Below are positions 38,408-47,591 of a stretch of DNA of 64,000 nt, piece after piece (the stretch's first letter is position 1; the number at the start of each line of letters is the position of its first letter). The position numbers and the translations under genes are program-made. The notes beneath the pieces are model-generated. The model saw nothing but the letters and a program-made list of their open reading frames with translations. It did not search any database and was not told where the DNA came from. The stretch covers positions 1,302,001-1,366,000 of the forward strand of contig NZ_CP084876.1 in NCBI RefSeq assembly GCF_020525925.1, in the 5' to 3' direction. The DNA is from Klebsiella quasipneumoniae subsp. quasipneumoniae. Its GTDB lineage: Bacteria; Pseudomonadota; Gammaproteobacteria; Enterobacterales; Enterobacteriaceae.

Positions 38408-39985
38408 ATGACGGAAAACATTCATAAACATCGCATTCTCATTCTCGACTTCGGGTCACAGTATACTCAGCTGGTGGCGCGTCGCGTGCGTGAGCTGGGC
38501 GTCTACTGTGAGCTGTGGGCATGGGATGTCACGGAAGCACAGATCCGCGAATTTAATCCAAGCGGCATCATTCTTTCCGGCGGCCCGGAAAGCACCACCG
38601 AAGAGAACAGCCCGCGCGCGCCGCAGTATGTGTTCGAAGCCGGCGTGCCGGTATTTGGCGTCTGCTACGGTATGCAGACCATGGCGATGCAGTTGGGCGG
38701 CCATGTAGAAGGCTCTAACGAGCGTGAGTTTGGCTACGCGCAGGTTGAAGTGGTTAACGACAGCGCGCTGGTGCGCGGTATCGAAGACTCTCTGACCGCG
38801 GACGGCAAACCGTTGCTGGACGTGTGGATGAGCCACGGCGACAAAGTCACCGCCATCCCGTCTGACTTCGTCACCGTCGCCAGCACCGACAACTGCCCGT
38901 TCGCCATTATGGCCAACGAAGAAAAACGCTTCTACGGCGTGCAGTTCCACCCGGAAGTGACCCATACCCGTCAGGGGATGCGTATGCTGGAGCGCTTCGT
39001 GCGCGATATCTGCCAGTGCGAAGCCCTGTGGACCCCGGCGAAAATCATCGACGACGCCGTTGAGCGTATCCGCCAGCAGGTTGGCGATGACAAAGTGATC
39101 CTCGGCCTCTCCGGCGGCGTGGACTCTTCGGTGACCGCGATGCTGCTGCACCGCGCCATCGGCAAAAACCTGACCTGCGTATTCGTGGATAACGGTCTCC
39201 TGCGTCTGAACGAAGCCCAGCAGGTGATGGACATGTTCGGCGACCACTTTGGCCTGAACATTGTTCACGTCGAAGGCGAGCAGCGTTTCCTCGACGCGCT
39301 GAAAGGCGAGAACGATCCGGAAGCGAAACGTAAGATTATCGGCCGCGTCTTCGTGGAAGTGTTCGACGAAGAAGCGCTGAAGCTGGACGACGTCAAATGG
39401 CTGGCGCAGGGCACCATCTACCCTGACGTTATCGAATCTGCCGCTTCCGCTACCGGTAAAGCGCACGTCATCAAATCTCACCACAACGTGGGCGGCCTGC
39501 CGAAAGAGATGAAGATGGGGCTGGTTGAGCCGCTGCGCGAGCTGTTCAAAGACGAAGTGCGTAAGATCGGTCTGGAGCTGGGTCTGCCGTACGATATGCT
39601 CTACCGTCATCCGTTCCCGGGTCCGGGCCTCGGCGTGCGCGTGCTGGGCGAAGTGAAGAAAGAGTACTGCGACCTGCTGCGTCGCGCCGACGCTATCTTC
39701 ATCGAAGAGCTGCACAAAGCTGACCTGTACAACAAAGTGAGCCAGGCGTTCACCGTGTTCCTGCCGGTTCGCTCCGTCGGTGTGATGGGCGATGGCCGTA
39801 AATACGACTGGGTGGTTTCCCTGCGTGCGGTGGAAACCATCGACTTCATGACCGCGCACTGGGCGCACCTGCCGTATGATTTCCTCGGCCGCGTCTCTAA
39901 CCGCATTATCAATGAAGTGAACGGTATCTCCCGCGTGGTGTATGACATCAGCGGTAAGCCGCCAGCAACGATCGAGTGGGAATAA
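38408..39985 (+). CDS. guaA: GMP synthase (glutamine-hydrolysing) GuaA
   Basis: 525 residues. The N-terminal class I glutamine amidotransferase domain has catalytic Cys in GVCYGMQ (about 86) and His in QFHPEVTH (about 181). The ATP-pyrophosphatase domain has the PP-loop LSGGVDSS (about 234-241). A C-terminal dimerisation domain ends PPATIEWE. It converts XMP to GMP using ATP and glutamine. Last gene of guaBA, followed by a terminator. Confidence 0.98.
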   Translation: MTENIHKHRILILDFGSQYTQLVARRVRELGVYCELWAWDVTEAQIREFNPSGIILSGGPESTTEENSPRAPQYVFEAGVPVFGVCYGMQTMAMQLGGHVEGSNEREFGYAQVEVVNDSALVRGIEDSLTADGKPLLDVWMSHGDKVTAIPSDFVTVASTDNCPFAIMANEEKRFYGVQFHPEVTHTRQGMRMLERFVRDICQCEALWTPAKIIDDAVERIRQQVGDDKVILGLSGGVDSSVTAMLLHRAIGKNLTCVFVDNGLLRLNEAQQVMDMFGDHFGLNIVHVEGEQRFLDALKGENDPEAKRKIIGRVFVEVFDEEALKLDDVKWLAQGTIYPDVIESAASATGKAHVIKSHHNVGGLPKEMKMGLVEPLRELFKDEVRKIGLELGLPYDMLYRHPFPGPGLGVRVLGEVKKEYCDLLRRADAIFIEELHKADLYNKVSQAFTVFLPVRSVGVMGDGRKYDWVVSLRAVETIDFMTAHWAHLPYDFLGRVSNRIINEVNGISRVVYDISGKPPATIEWE

Positions 39986-40011
39986 CGCCCGCCCGTTAAT
40001 CGTTTTTGATT

Positions 40012-40037
40012 TAAGCCCGCATCCTGCGGGCTTTTTA
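40012..40037 (+). terminator. guaBA terminator
   Basis: AGCCCGC (40014-40020), loop ATCCT, GCGGGCT (40026-40032), then TTTTATT. Confidence 0.88.
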
Positions 40038-40046
40038 TTGCCTGTC

Positions 40047-40796
40047 TCATTTCACCGCTTGCTCAATCACCCGGGCAATCTCCACCGGTTGGCTCACCAT
40101 CGACACATGGCTTGCCGCCACCTCAGTGGTTTTCGCATCAATCGCCTTCGCCATCGAACGCTCCAGATCCGGATTGATCATCCGGTCATTCTTGCTGACC
40201 ACATACCAGCTCGGCTTATCATGCCAGGCCGCATGCGTGACCTTTTCGGTAAAGGCCTCCGCGCGGATCGGGCCCTGGGTGGCGATCAGCCTGTTTTGCT
40301 CAGCAGCCTTAATATCTGGCGCAAAGTCCTGGCGTACCGATTTTTCAGGTAACCAGAGAAAACCCTCTGCGGTTTTAGCAATACCTGCGCTGCCCGGTGG
40401 GGCAGGGTAGCTCCCCGCCAGATCCGCAGTCGACTGGCCCGAGTCCGGGGCAAACGCCGCCACGTAAACCAGCGATTTGACCCGCGCAGCGTTACCCGCC
40501 TCGCTGATCACCGTCCCGCCCCAGGAGTGGCCTACCAGCACCACATCCCCGTGGGCCCGGGCGATGGCGCGCTGGGTTGCGGCGACATCCTCTTTCAGCG
40601 AGTTGAGCGGCAGCTGAACGGCAATGACCTCGGTATGCTGGCGTTGCAGTCTGTCGATCACCTGGTTCCAGCTGCTGCCGTCGGCAAAAGCGCCGTGCAC
40701 CAGCACCACGGTTTTATTGCTACTCGCCAGTGCGGTACCGCTGGCGGCGGCCAGCAGCAGGCCCACCGCGAAGGTATGAAGAGACTGTTTTTTCAT
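40047..40796 (-). CDS. Exported alpha/beta-hydrolase
   Basis: 249 residues with a signal peptide (cleavage near ALA-SSN, residue 24). The fold signature is complete: oxyanion region VHGAF (33-37), nucleophile elbow GHSWGG with Ser91, acid Asp204 in SKNDRMI and His230 in ASHVSM. It resembles periplasmic esterase-like hydrolases of the salicylate-esterase/hydroxynitrile-lyase type often annotated only as alpha/beta hydrolase. It is the third gene of a probable operon with the DUF6130 and DUF1471 genes (9-bp gap). Substrate unknown. Confidence 0.8.
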   Translation of the reverse strand: MKKQSLHTFAVGLLLAAASGTALASSNKTVVLVHGAFADGSSWNQVIDRLQRQHTEVIAVQLPLNSLKEDVAATQRAIARAHGDVVLVGHSWGGTVISEAGNAARVKSLVYVAAFAPDSGQSTADLAGSYPAPPGSAGIAKTAEGFLWLPEKSVRQDFAPDIKAAEQNRLIATQGPIRAEAFTEKVTHAAWHDKPSWYVVSKNDRMINPDLERSMAKAIDAKTTEVAASHVSMVSQPVEIARVIEQAVK

Positions 40797-40805
40797 GGTG
40801 ACGCC

Positions 40806-41060
40806 TCAACGGTAAATATCTGCGGTGCCCGACAGGGTGTTGTTCCCCCCGGCGGAGGTAATGCGAAACGCACCGGCGCCCGCTTTAACGGCTTTGGCCT
40901 GCAGTTTCGCCTCCAGATCCGCCAGCGACGTTGCGCCGCTGCTGTCGGAAACGGTGCCAATTTTTTGCAGCCCCTGAGGCTGGTTAATTTCCCGGGCAGC
41001 GAAAGCGGAAGACGCCATTGCGGCGGAGAAGGTCAGAACAGCAATCAGTAATGCTTTCAT
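40806..41060 (-). CDS. DUF1471 (BhsA/McbA/YdgH) family small exported protein
   Basis: 84 residues from ATG 41060. This start gives a proper signal peptide (MKALLIAVLTFSAAMASSAFA) and GAGG nine bases upstream; the longer frame begins at a TTG inside that site. The mature 63 residues contain GLQKIGTVSDSSGATSLADLEAKL and end ISGTADIYR-like (TLSGTADIYR), the family hallmark. Relatives such as BhsA and YhcN are small periplasmic or outer-membrane proteins induced by stress and linked to biofilm. Specific role unknown. Confidence 0.85.
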   Translation of the reverse strand: MKALLIAVLTFSAAMASSAFAAREINQPQGLQKIGTVSDSSGATSLADLEAKLQAKAVKAGAGAFRITSAGGNNTLSGTADIYR

Positions 41061-41095
41061 GGTTAAGATCCTCAAAAATAAGTGACTGGTGGCGT

Positions 41096-41557
41096 TCAGT
41101 GCATAACCGCAGCATGCGGCGGTACGATGAATTCGACGGTCTTGCGATCAACAGGTTTATGGGTTGGATCGGCGAGAATAAGGGTCACCTTGTGATGACC
41201 GGCAGGCAGGCCCACCAGAATAACCGGCTCGCCGCTGGCGTCGGCCCAGTGCCAGGGGTTGTCATCCACGATGACGTGGATATGGCCGATGCGCGGCGCC
41301 ACTTTCAGCGCCTCGGGCCCGAACACCGGTTCAATACGCATGTTCTCGGCGCGGTATTGAATAAAGACCGCACCTTTACTCAGCGGGCCCGCCAGCGGCG
41401 GATCCACAATCAGTGTTGCCGGTGGCTGGGGCTGTTCGGGCGGTGCAACGGCGGCGGGGCCGTTAACATCCGCGGCGCTGAGTCCGCTAAGCGGTGCAGC
41501 CCAGGCGCAGCCTGATGTCAGCGCGAACAGCGTGAAGAGTAAATGTGGACGTATCAT
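41096..41557 (-). CDS. DUF6130-like exported protein
   Basis: 153 residues with a signal peptide (cleavage near AWA-APL). A proline/alanine-rich linker leads to a small beta domain with HIHVIVDDNPWHWAD (about 92-106) and VGLPAGHHKVTLILAD. This His/Trp-rich pattern is that of the DUF6130 family as I remember it; function unknown. The last part could bind metal but this is guesswork. First gene of the three-gene minus-strand unit; divergent from the SDR gene. Confidence 0.65.
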   Translation of the reverse strand: MIRPHLLFTLFALTSGCAWAAPLSGLSAADVNGPAAVAPPEQPQPPATLIVDPPLAGPLSKGAVFIQYRAENMRIEPVFGPEALKVAPRIGHIHVIVDDNPWHWADASGEPVILVGLPAGHHKVTLILADPTHKPVDRKTVEFIVPPHAAVMH

Positions 41558-41596
41558 CGGGGTATCTCCTCATCGGGTCATCAATGGCGACAGCCT

Positions 41597-41614
41597 CATA
41601 AAACCATTTTTATG
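41597..41614. promoter_or_regulatory. Inverted repeat in DUF6130/SDR divergent region
   Basis: CATAAAA-CCAT-TTTTATG, a perfect 7-bp-arm inverted repeat 40 bp from the DUF6130 start. A likely regulator-binding site; the factor is unknown. Confidence 0.5.
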
Positions 41615-41777
41615 TATCGGGTCTGTTTGCTGTGGGCGGCTTTTTTGTATGGCTGCGTAAGCAGGGCGGCGTGGATACAGTGCGATACATTCCGCGCATG
41701 CGAAGGGCTGTATCTGCTGGCATGGTGTCTGCAGAGGCACCCGGGTGGGTGCTACAGCAAACAGGAGAATGACCATC

Positions 41778-42503
41778 ATGAATCACGAAAAGGTAGCGTT
41801 GATTTTCGGCGGCGCGCGCGGTATCGGGGCGGCCATTGCGGCGCGACTGGCGCACGAGGGCTATCGGGTTGCCATCACCTGGGTATCACGCCCGGATCGG
41901 GCGCAGGCGCTGGTCTCAACGATTGAGCAACGGGGCGGTCAGGCGATAGCCATTGAAGCCGACAGCGCAGACCCCAGGGCTATCCAGGCCGCGGTGGATA
42001 AGACATTACGGCACTACGGCAGGCTGGATGTCGCGGTGGTAAATGCGGGCGTGCTGCGTCTCGGTACCCTTGAGGCCTATTCGCTGGACGATCTGGATAC
42101 CACCCTGGCCGTCAACGTGCGTGGTGTCTTCCTTGCCATTCAGGCGGCGGTTAAGCCGATGGCGGAAGGGGGGCGTGTGATCACCATCGGCAGTAATACC
42201 GCGGTGCGTACCGGCCATGTGGGCAGTAGCGTGTATGCCATGAGTAAAGCGGCTGTCGCCTCAATGGTGCAGAACCTTGCGCTGGATCTGGCGCCACGGC
42301 GCATCACGATTAACAACATCCAGCCGGGGCCCATCGCCACCGATATGACTGCCGGAATGGCGGAGCAGATCGTCGGGCGCATTCCCTTGCAGCGTATGGG
42401 CGAACCGGACGAAATCGCCTCGCTGGCGGCCTGGCTTGCCGGTGAATCGTCCGGCTACATGACGGGTACAAGCCTGACCATCGACGGTGGCTTTGTGCTC
42501 TAG
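41778..42503 (+). CDS. Short-chain dehydrogenase/reductase
   Basis: 241 residues from ATG 41778, with AGGAG at 41763-41767; an ATG at 41769 is too close to that site. Classical SDR: cofactor loop GGARGIG (11-17), VNAG (88-91), catalytic Ser139, Tyr153 and Lys157 (YAMSK), and a C-terminal SSGYMTGTSLTIDGGFVL. Asp/Arg usage after beta-2 (SRPDR) suggests NADP preference but weakly. Substrate unknown. It converges on the MFS gene with a shared CTAG. Confidence 0.85.
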   Translation: MNHEKVALIFGGARGIGAAIAARLAHEGYRVAITWVSRPDRAQALVSTIEQRGGQAIAIEADSADPRAIQAAVDKTLRHYGRLDVAVVNAGVLRLGTLEAYSLDDLDTTLAVNVRGVFLAIQAAVKPMAEGGRVITIGSNTAVRTGHVGSSVYAMSKAAVASMVQNLALDLAPRRITINNIQPGPIATDMTAGMAEQIVGRIPLQRMGEPDEIASLAAWLAGESSGYMTGTSLTIDGGFVL

Positions 42504-43681
42504 TCGCTAAGGGCAGGGATACCCTCAGCCTGGTGCGATGCCTGCCCCTTGACGATAGCCACCGCCAGTACGGCAATCAGCAGCGTTAACCCCCACGACA
42601 GCCACATCGCCCCGATCGTCCCTAAAGCCCGGTTCAGCCACGCATAGGCCAGCGGGGAGGCCGCCGCCATCAGCTGGGCCGGGATCAGCAGCACCCCGGT
42701 GCGTCTGGCGTACGCTTCAGGGGCAAACAACTGCAGCGGCAGCGTGGCTTTGACGATGGTCACCAGCCCGTTAATCGCCCCGTAGCCCAGCACAAAACCG
42801 GCGGCTGACCAGAGAAAAAGCGAGCTACTCAGGCCGAGCATAAAGCACACCGGCATAGCCAGCGCGGTAAGCAGCGTCAGGCGAAGCGGGGTGAGCCCCG
42901 CCCCGGCCACCACCTCCAGAAACCGTGCACCAGTCTGTCCAACGCCCCATAACATGCCGACGGCAACCGGCAGACCGACGCTTATGATAAATTCCGGCAG
43001 ATGGGTGGAAGTGCCATTAGAGACAAAGGTGATCAGCGCGATAAACGCGGCGTACAGCCAGCCGTTTCGCCGATCCCGTACCGCGGCAGGGGCGGCGGGT
43101 TTATTGACGATAAAGCCTGTTTTATTGGGTAGCGACAGGGTTAACGCGGCGCTTAGCAAGCCGAACAGGGCATAGATCAGCAGTGCTTCCCGCCAGCTCA
43201 TGGCCGCGAGCAGAGCCTCCCCCAGCGGCCAGAACACCACCGAGGCCAGCCCACCCGTCAGGGTTATGCGGGAGATCGTCCGTCGCGCCTGCTTGCCGTA
43301 GAGATTAACCAGCGCGGCAAACAGCGCGTCATACAGCGACAAACGCATGCCGATGCCGGTCAACAGCCAGGCGCTGTACCAGGCGACAAGCGAGTGTGCG
43401 TCAGCCATAAGCAGACAACCGACGGCGAGCAGCAGGGAGCCTGCCATCACCACGCGTTGCCCGCCAGCACGCGACAGCAGCCGGGCGACAAACGGCGAGA
43501 GGGTGGCCATCACCAGCATGGCGAGCGTCAGGCCTGAGTAGATTTGTGGGGATGACCAGCCGGTATCTGCCGACATCGCCCCGGCAAAGGTGCCGGGCAT
43601 ATAAAAAGAGATACCCCAGTTGATCAGTTGCTGAGCGCCCGCCGTGAAGGCGAGGCGTCGGGGAATAGCCGGTGTTTCCAT
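42500..43681 (-). CDS. MFS transporter (unknown substrate)
   Basis: 393 residues with about 12 transmembrane segments. Loop 2-3 has a degenerate MFS A-motif (ARLLSRAGGQRVVMAG). Sequence resembles the broad CynX/oxalate-formate-like or YbfB-type MFS groups, but I cannot name the substrate. Transcribed divergently from the LysR gene, the classic layout of a regulator and its target. Confidence 0.8.
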   Translation of the reverse strand: METPAIPRRLAFTAGAQQLINWGISFYMPGTFAGAMSADTGWSSPQIYSGLTLAMLVMATLSPFVARLLSRAGGQRVVMAGSLLLAVGCLLMADAHSLVAWYSAWLLTGIGMRLSLYDALFAALVNLYGKQARRTISRITLTGGLASVVFWPLGEALLAAMSWREALLIYALFGLLSAALTLSLPNKTGFIVNKPAAPAAVRDRRNGWLYAAFIALITFVSNGTSTHLPEFIISVGLPVAVGMLWGVGQTGARFLEVVAGAGLTPLRLTLLTALAMPVCFMLGLSSSLFLWSAAGFVLGYGAINGLVTIVKATLPLQLFAPEAYARRTGVLLIPAQLMAAASPLAYAWLNRALGTIGAMWLSWGLTLLIAVLAVAIVKGQASHQAEGIPALSD

Positions 43682-43751
43682 GGTTTTTCATTCCGTTAAG
43701 ACAGTTGTCCTGAGCATACCCGGCAGGCTATTGTTCTGGCAGAGCGGCCAC

Positions 43752-43768
43752 CTTATGCGCGGTATAAG
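43752..43768. promoter_or_regulatory. LysR-type operator candidate (T-N11-A palindrome)
   Basis: CTTAT-N7-ATAAG, which contains T-N11-A, lies 11 bp before the LysR start codon and 70 bp before the divergent MFS start. Confidence 0.55.
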
Positions 43769-43779
43769 AGAAACTTTGC

Positions 43780-44667
43780 ATGACAACACTGAACCTGGGA
43801 AACCTGGCGACCTTCCGGCTGGTCGTACAGCGCGGCAGCTTCTCCGCCGCCGCCGACGCGCTGGGGATCTCCCAGCCTGCCGTTAGCCTGCAGGTGCGTC
43901 AGCTGGAGCAATTTTTACAGACTCGGCTGCTGGAGCGCACCGGGCGTGGGATCAAGGCGACGGCGGCGGGTATGGCGCTGCTGGCCCACAGCGAGCAGAT
44001 CGATCGGGCGGTGAATAGCGCGGTGCAGTCGGTCAGCGCATTTAGCCAGGAAGTTAATGGCTCGTTGACGCTGGGGACCGGCGCGACGGCATGCATTCAT
44101 CTTCTTCCGCCGCTGCTGCAGCATCTTCGTCAGCAGCACCCGCTGTTGACGGTGGGGGTGACCACCGGCAACACGCTGGATATCGTCCGGGCGGTGGAGG
44201 AAAACCGGCTCGATCTTGGACTGGTTACCCTGCCCGTGCAGGGGCGCAGTCTGGCAGTGACCGCAGTGGTTGACGAGGAGTTCGTGGTCATTCATCCCAG
44301 CCACGAGGCGGGGATCCCGGCGGTGTGCACCCCTGAAGCGCTGCAGGCGCTGCCGCTCATTGCCTTCGAGGCGGGCAGCGGCACGCGGGATCTGATTGAC
44401 CGCTGGTTCCGTTCGGCGGGCCTGGCGGTCACGCCGGTGATGCAGCTGGGAAGCATCGAGGCGATCAAACGCATGGTGCGGGCCGGGCTGGGCTACAGTA
44501 TTGTGCCCCGCATGGCGGTGGAGCAGGCGGAGGATCGCTGTGGCTTAACGGTACATTCTCTGGCCCCGTCGCTGTACCGTCAGCTGGCGGTTGTCATGCG
44601 TCAGGATAAAGTGATTACCAAAGGAATGGCGGAAATGCTGCGTCTGCTACAGGCCGTGCGCTTATAA
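43780..44667 (+). CDS. LysR-family transcriptional regulator
   Basis: 295 residues. The N-terminal winged helix-turn-helix (about 7-65) carries GSFSAAADALGISQPAVSLQVRQLEQ, followed by the effector-binding domain with LTLGTGATACIHLLPPLL (about 88-105), GNTLDIVRAVEENRLDLGLV and GLGYSIVPRMAVEQA. The cofactor is unknown. Divergent from the MFS gene with a T-N11-A palindrome between, so it probably controls that gene and itself, and possibly the SDR unit. Confidence 0.9.
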   Translation: MTTLNLGNLATFRLVVQRGSFSAAADALGISQPAVSLQVRQLEQFLQTRLLERTGRGIKATAAGMALLAHSEQIDRAVNSAVQSVSAFSQEVNGSLTLGTGATACIHLLPPLLQHLRQQHPLLTVGVTTGNTLDIVRAVEENRLDLGLVTLPVQGRSLAVTAVVDEEFVVIHPSHEAGIPAVCTPEALQALPLIAFEAGSGTRDLIDRWFRSAGLAVTPVMQLGSIEAIKRMVRAGLGYSIVPRMAVEQAEDRCGLTVHSLAPSLYRQLAVVMRQDKVITKGMAEMLRLLQAVRL

Positions 44668-44764
44668 ATCGCCAGCGGCAACACATGCCTCGTCAGGGAT
44701 AGAGTCTCGAAAACGGGCGTCTCTGACAGCGGTTGGGGGCGCACCCGGCATCGGGCTCAACGGG

Positions 44765-44956
44765 TTACTCGCGGGCGGAAGGCTCGACGGTGAGCGTTGA
44801 CTCCTGCGACGCTTTTTTATCCTGGTGATGGTACCAGGCGCCAATGGAGGAGTAGACAAAGCGTCCAAAGAAGAAGAGAAAGCTGATAAGCAGTACGATA
44901 CGGGTCATGCGACGGTTAAATCGATGTCGTTTACGCATACTGGGTGCCTGACTCAC
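44765..44956 (-). CDS. yfgG: Small membrane protein YfgG
   Basis: 63 residues, same length as E. coli YfgG and similar throughout. A basic N-terminus (MRKRHRFNRRMTR) is followed by a single transmembrane helix (about 19-38) and a short polar tail. Function is not established from the sequence. Here yfgG is not followed by yfgH/yfgI as in E. coli; the accessory block begins on that side. Confidence 0.9.
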   Translation of the reverse strand: MSQAPSMRKRHRFNRRMTRIVLLISFLFFFGRFVYSSIGAWYHHQDKKASQESTLTVEPSARE

Positions 44957-45308
44957 AAAAGGTTCCTTGAAGTATACCCGAAGATGGGCGATGGGGGTAT
45001 TAAGGCACAGGAACGAGGTGGGGTCAATTGATGCAGATGTAAAAGTGCGGCAGTGAAAACATTAATTAATGTTATATAAGATAATCGGCGTATTTACATG
45101 CTCACTTTATTAGCCAAGGAATGGTGAAAAAATAAGTTTTATTAATGTTGGTGTCAGCATTTGTTGATTTATATCAACAGCCTCATTCTCTTGGCCACTA
45201 AAATCAGCGGACGTTACCGTATCGTTATTACTTATGCGGTCAGCATGGGGTGGTTGGATGCCTGCCTGAATATGCCTCGCAGGAGCAGAGGCTCTCTGTA
45301 GAGCACCT
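44957..45308. other. AT-rich regulatory region upstream of pdeF
   Basis: A 352-base gap without a gene. It contains an FNR promoter (45164-45204) and a long AT-rich part; no small ORF has a good ribosome site. Confidence 0.7.
45164..45204 (+). promoter_or_regulatory. FNR-dependent class II promoter of pdeF
   Basis: A perfect FNR site TTGAT-TTAT-ATCAA at 45164-45177 (centre 45170.5) and -10 TAAAAT at 45199-45204. The expected start near 45211-45212 would put FNR at about -41, the class II activator position. Confidence 0.75.
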
Positions 45309-47537
45309 ATGAATTTATTAAAATACTATCAACAATATCGCGACAAATGGTGGGCCTTACCGCTTCTCCTGCCTGTGCTGTTATTACCCCTTGCCAGAGG
45401 GATGAATACATATACCGTGCTGAATGGTCACATGGTTTATCTTTATTATCTTCCCCTGGCGCTGGTGCTCAGCCTGATGATGTTTTTCGGCTGGGCGGCG
45501 ATCCCCGGTATTATCGTTGGCCTGCTGCTTACGCTGGCCCGGGGCATGACGCCGGAACAGGCCTTTGGCGTACTGTTCCATTTTCTGATCCCCTGCGTAC
45601 TCTGCTGGGGCGGATACCGCATCTTTGTTCCCCAACGGCAGCAGGTATCGCATGGTAACGTCAGACTGATGCCGCATCGTTTGTTCTGGCAAATGCTGCT
45701 CCCTTCGGTCATTTTTCTGATTCTGTCGCAGATCGCCGAGTTTCTGGGGCTGCATCCGCGCACAACGGAGATGACCGGCATCTCGCCGTTTAGTTTACGG
45801 TCGTTAATCACCTTTCAGGCGCTGATGGTAGGGTGCCTGACCGGCGTGCCCTTATGTTATTTACTGCTGCGGGTAATTCGTAACCCTTTTTATTTGCGCG
45901 GATTTATTTCTCAGGTTCGCTTACAAATTGATCCAAAAATAAAAAAAATTGAAATCATCAGCTGGGTGGCGATATTAATCCTGCTGCTGGGGCTATTATT
46001 GATGCCGCTTAATGATAGCAGCACTATATTTAGTACAAATTATACATTATCCTTACTGATGCCGGTGATGCTGTGGGGGGCGATGCGTTTTGGCTATCGC
46101 TTTATCTCGCTGATCTGGACGCCGGTACTGATCGCCGTGATCCATTTTCATTACCGTTATTTACCCATTTATCCAAGTTATAACACTCAGCTGGCGATCA
46201 CCTCGTCAAGCTATCTGGTGTTCTCGTTTATTGTCGCCTATACGGCGATGCTGGCGACACAGCAGCGGCTGATCTACGCCCGCGTCCGACAGATGGCCTT
46301 CCTCGACCCGGTGGTACATATGCCGAATCTGCGGGCGCTGAGCCGGGCGCTGAACGGCGCGAGCTGGTCGACGCTCTGTTTTTTGCGTATTCCTGAGCTT
46401 GAGCTGCTGGGCCGCCACTACGGGGTGCTGTTGCGCATTCAGTATAAGCAAATGCTGGCGAATCACCTGCGTGCGCTGCTGCAGCCGAACGAAGCGGTAT
46501 ATCATCTTGCCGGTCACGATTTAGTGTTTCGTCTCAACAGCGAAGGGCACCAGGCGCGCATTCACTTAATTGAGCGCTCCCTGCGACAGTTCCGTTTTCA
46601 CTGGGACGGGGTCCCCCTGCAGCCGCGGATCGGCATGAGCTATTGCAACGTCCGCTCGCCGGTGAAGCATCTGTATTTGCTGCTTGGCGAGCTGAACACG
46701 ATTGCCGACATGTCGCTGGCCAGCGGCCATCCGGAGAATTTGCAGCGCCGCGGCGCCGGGCATGTCCAGCAGGATCTGAAAGACAAAGTGGCGATGATGA
46801 ACCGCATCCTCAAGGCGCTGGAGCAAGACCATTTTGTCCTGATGGCGCAGCCTATCCAGGGTATTCGCGGCGACAACTACCATGAAGTGTTGTTGAGGAT
46901 GAAAGGGGAGTCGGGGGAGCTGACAGGGCCAAACGAGTTCCTGCCGGTGGCGCACGAGTTTGGGTTGTCCACGCGCGTGGATCAGTGGGTCATTGAGCAC
47001 ACCCTGGCCTTTATGGATGCCAACCGGCGGGCGCTGCCCGGTCTGCGGCTGGCGATCAACCTCTCTCCGGTCTCGCTGAGCCGCAGTCAGTTTCCCGAGG
47101 AGGTGGAAAACCTGCTGCAGGCCTATAACATTGAGCCATGGCAGATTATCTTCGAGCTGACCGAAAACTATGCGCTCAGCAACCCCGAGCTGGTTTGCCA
47201 GACATTAGAGCGTCTGCGGGCGCTGGGCTGCCGGGTGGCGATCGATGATTTTGGTACCGGCTACGCCAGCTATGCGCGGTTAAAAACGATGAACGTCGAT
47301 ATTCTTAAAATCGACGGCAGCTTTATTCGCAATCTGCTCGCCAGCAGTCTTGATTACCAGGTGGTGGACTCTATCTGTCGTCTGGCGCGGATGAAGAACA
47401 TGCAGGTGGTGGCCGAATATGTCGAGTCGCCGGAGATACGCCAGGCGGTTATCGCGCTGGGGATAGATTATATGCAGGGCTATGATATTGGCGTCCCGGT
47501 ACCTCTGGCGCAGCTGGCGGAGGGGATGAGCGCCTGA
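45309..47537 (+). CDS. pdeF: Cyclic-di-GMP phosphodiesterase PdeF (YfgF)
   Basis: 742 residues (E. coli 747). An N-terminal MASE1-type sensor of about eight membrane helices (to about 325) is followed by a degenerate GGDEF domain (AGHDLVFRL where GGDEF should be). The EAL domain (about 500-735) keeps the needed residues: EVLLR, INLSP, ELTEN, DDFGTGYASY, ILKIDGSF, VAEYVES and MQGY. It hydrolyses c-di-GMP to pGpG. In E. coli its loss affects anaerobic stress behaviour and surface structure. An FNR promoter lies upstream. Confidence 0.94.
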   Translation: MNLLKYYQQYRDKWWALPLLLPVLLLPLARGMNTYTVLNGHMVYLYYLPLALVLSLMMFFGWAAIPGIIVGLLLTLARGMTPEQAFGVLFHFLIPCVLCWGGYRIFVPQRQQVSHGNVRLMPHRLFWQMLLPSVIFLILSQIAEFLGLHPRTTEMTGISPFSLRSLITFQALMVGCLTGVPLCYLLLRVIRNPFYLRGFISQVRLQIDPKIKKIEIISWVAILILLLGLLLMPLNDSSTIFSTNYTLSLLMPVMLWGAMRFGYRFISLIWTPVLIAVIHFHYRYLPIYPSYNTQLAITSSSYLVFSFIVAYTAMLATQQRLIYARVRQMAFLDPVVHMPNLRALSRALNGASWSTLCFLRIPELELLGRHYGVLLRIQYKQMLANHLRALLQPNEAVYHLAGHDLVFRLNSEGHQARIHLIERSLRQFRFHWDGVPLQPRIGMSYCNVRSPVKHLYLLLGELNTIADMSLASGHPENLQRRGAGHVQQDLKDKVAMMNRILKALEQDHFVLMAQPIQGIRGDNYHEVLLRMKGESGELTGPNEFLPVAHEFGLSTRVDQWVIEHTLAFMDANRRALPGLRLAINLSPVSLSRSQFPEEVENLLQAYNIEPWQIIFELTENYALSNPELVCQTLERLRALGCRVAIDDFGTGYASYARLKTMNVDILKIDGSFIRNLLASSLDYQVVDSICRLARMKNMQVVAEYVESPEIRQAVIALGIDYMQGYDIGVPVPLAQLAEGMSA

Positions 47538-47542
47538 AGCGG

Positions 47543-47570
47543 TAAAAAGCCGGGCGCGATGGCCCGGCTC
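47543..47570 (-). terminator. ppk-ppx operon terminator
   Basis: AGCCGGGC (47548-47555) pairs with GCCCGGCT (47562-47569). The A5 on its left becomes a T-run on the minus strand. Confidence 0.75.
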
Positions 47571-47591
47571 GAATGCTATCCACAGAGGCGA

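Noticed and set aside
40012..44764. Possible remnants of yfgH or yfgI
   Set aside because: No frame resembles them; the interval is filled by other intact genes.
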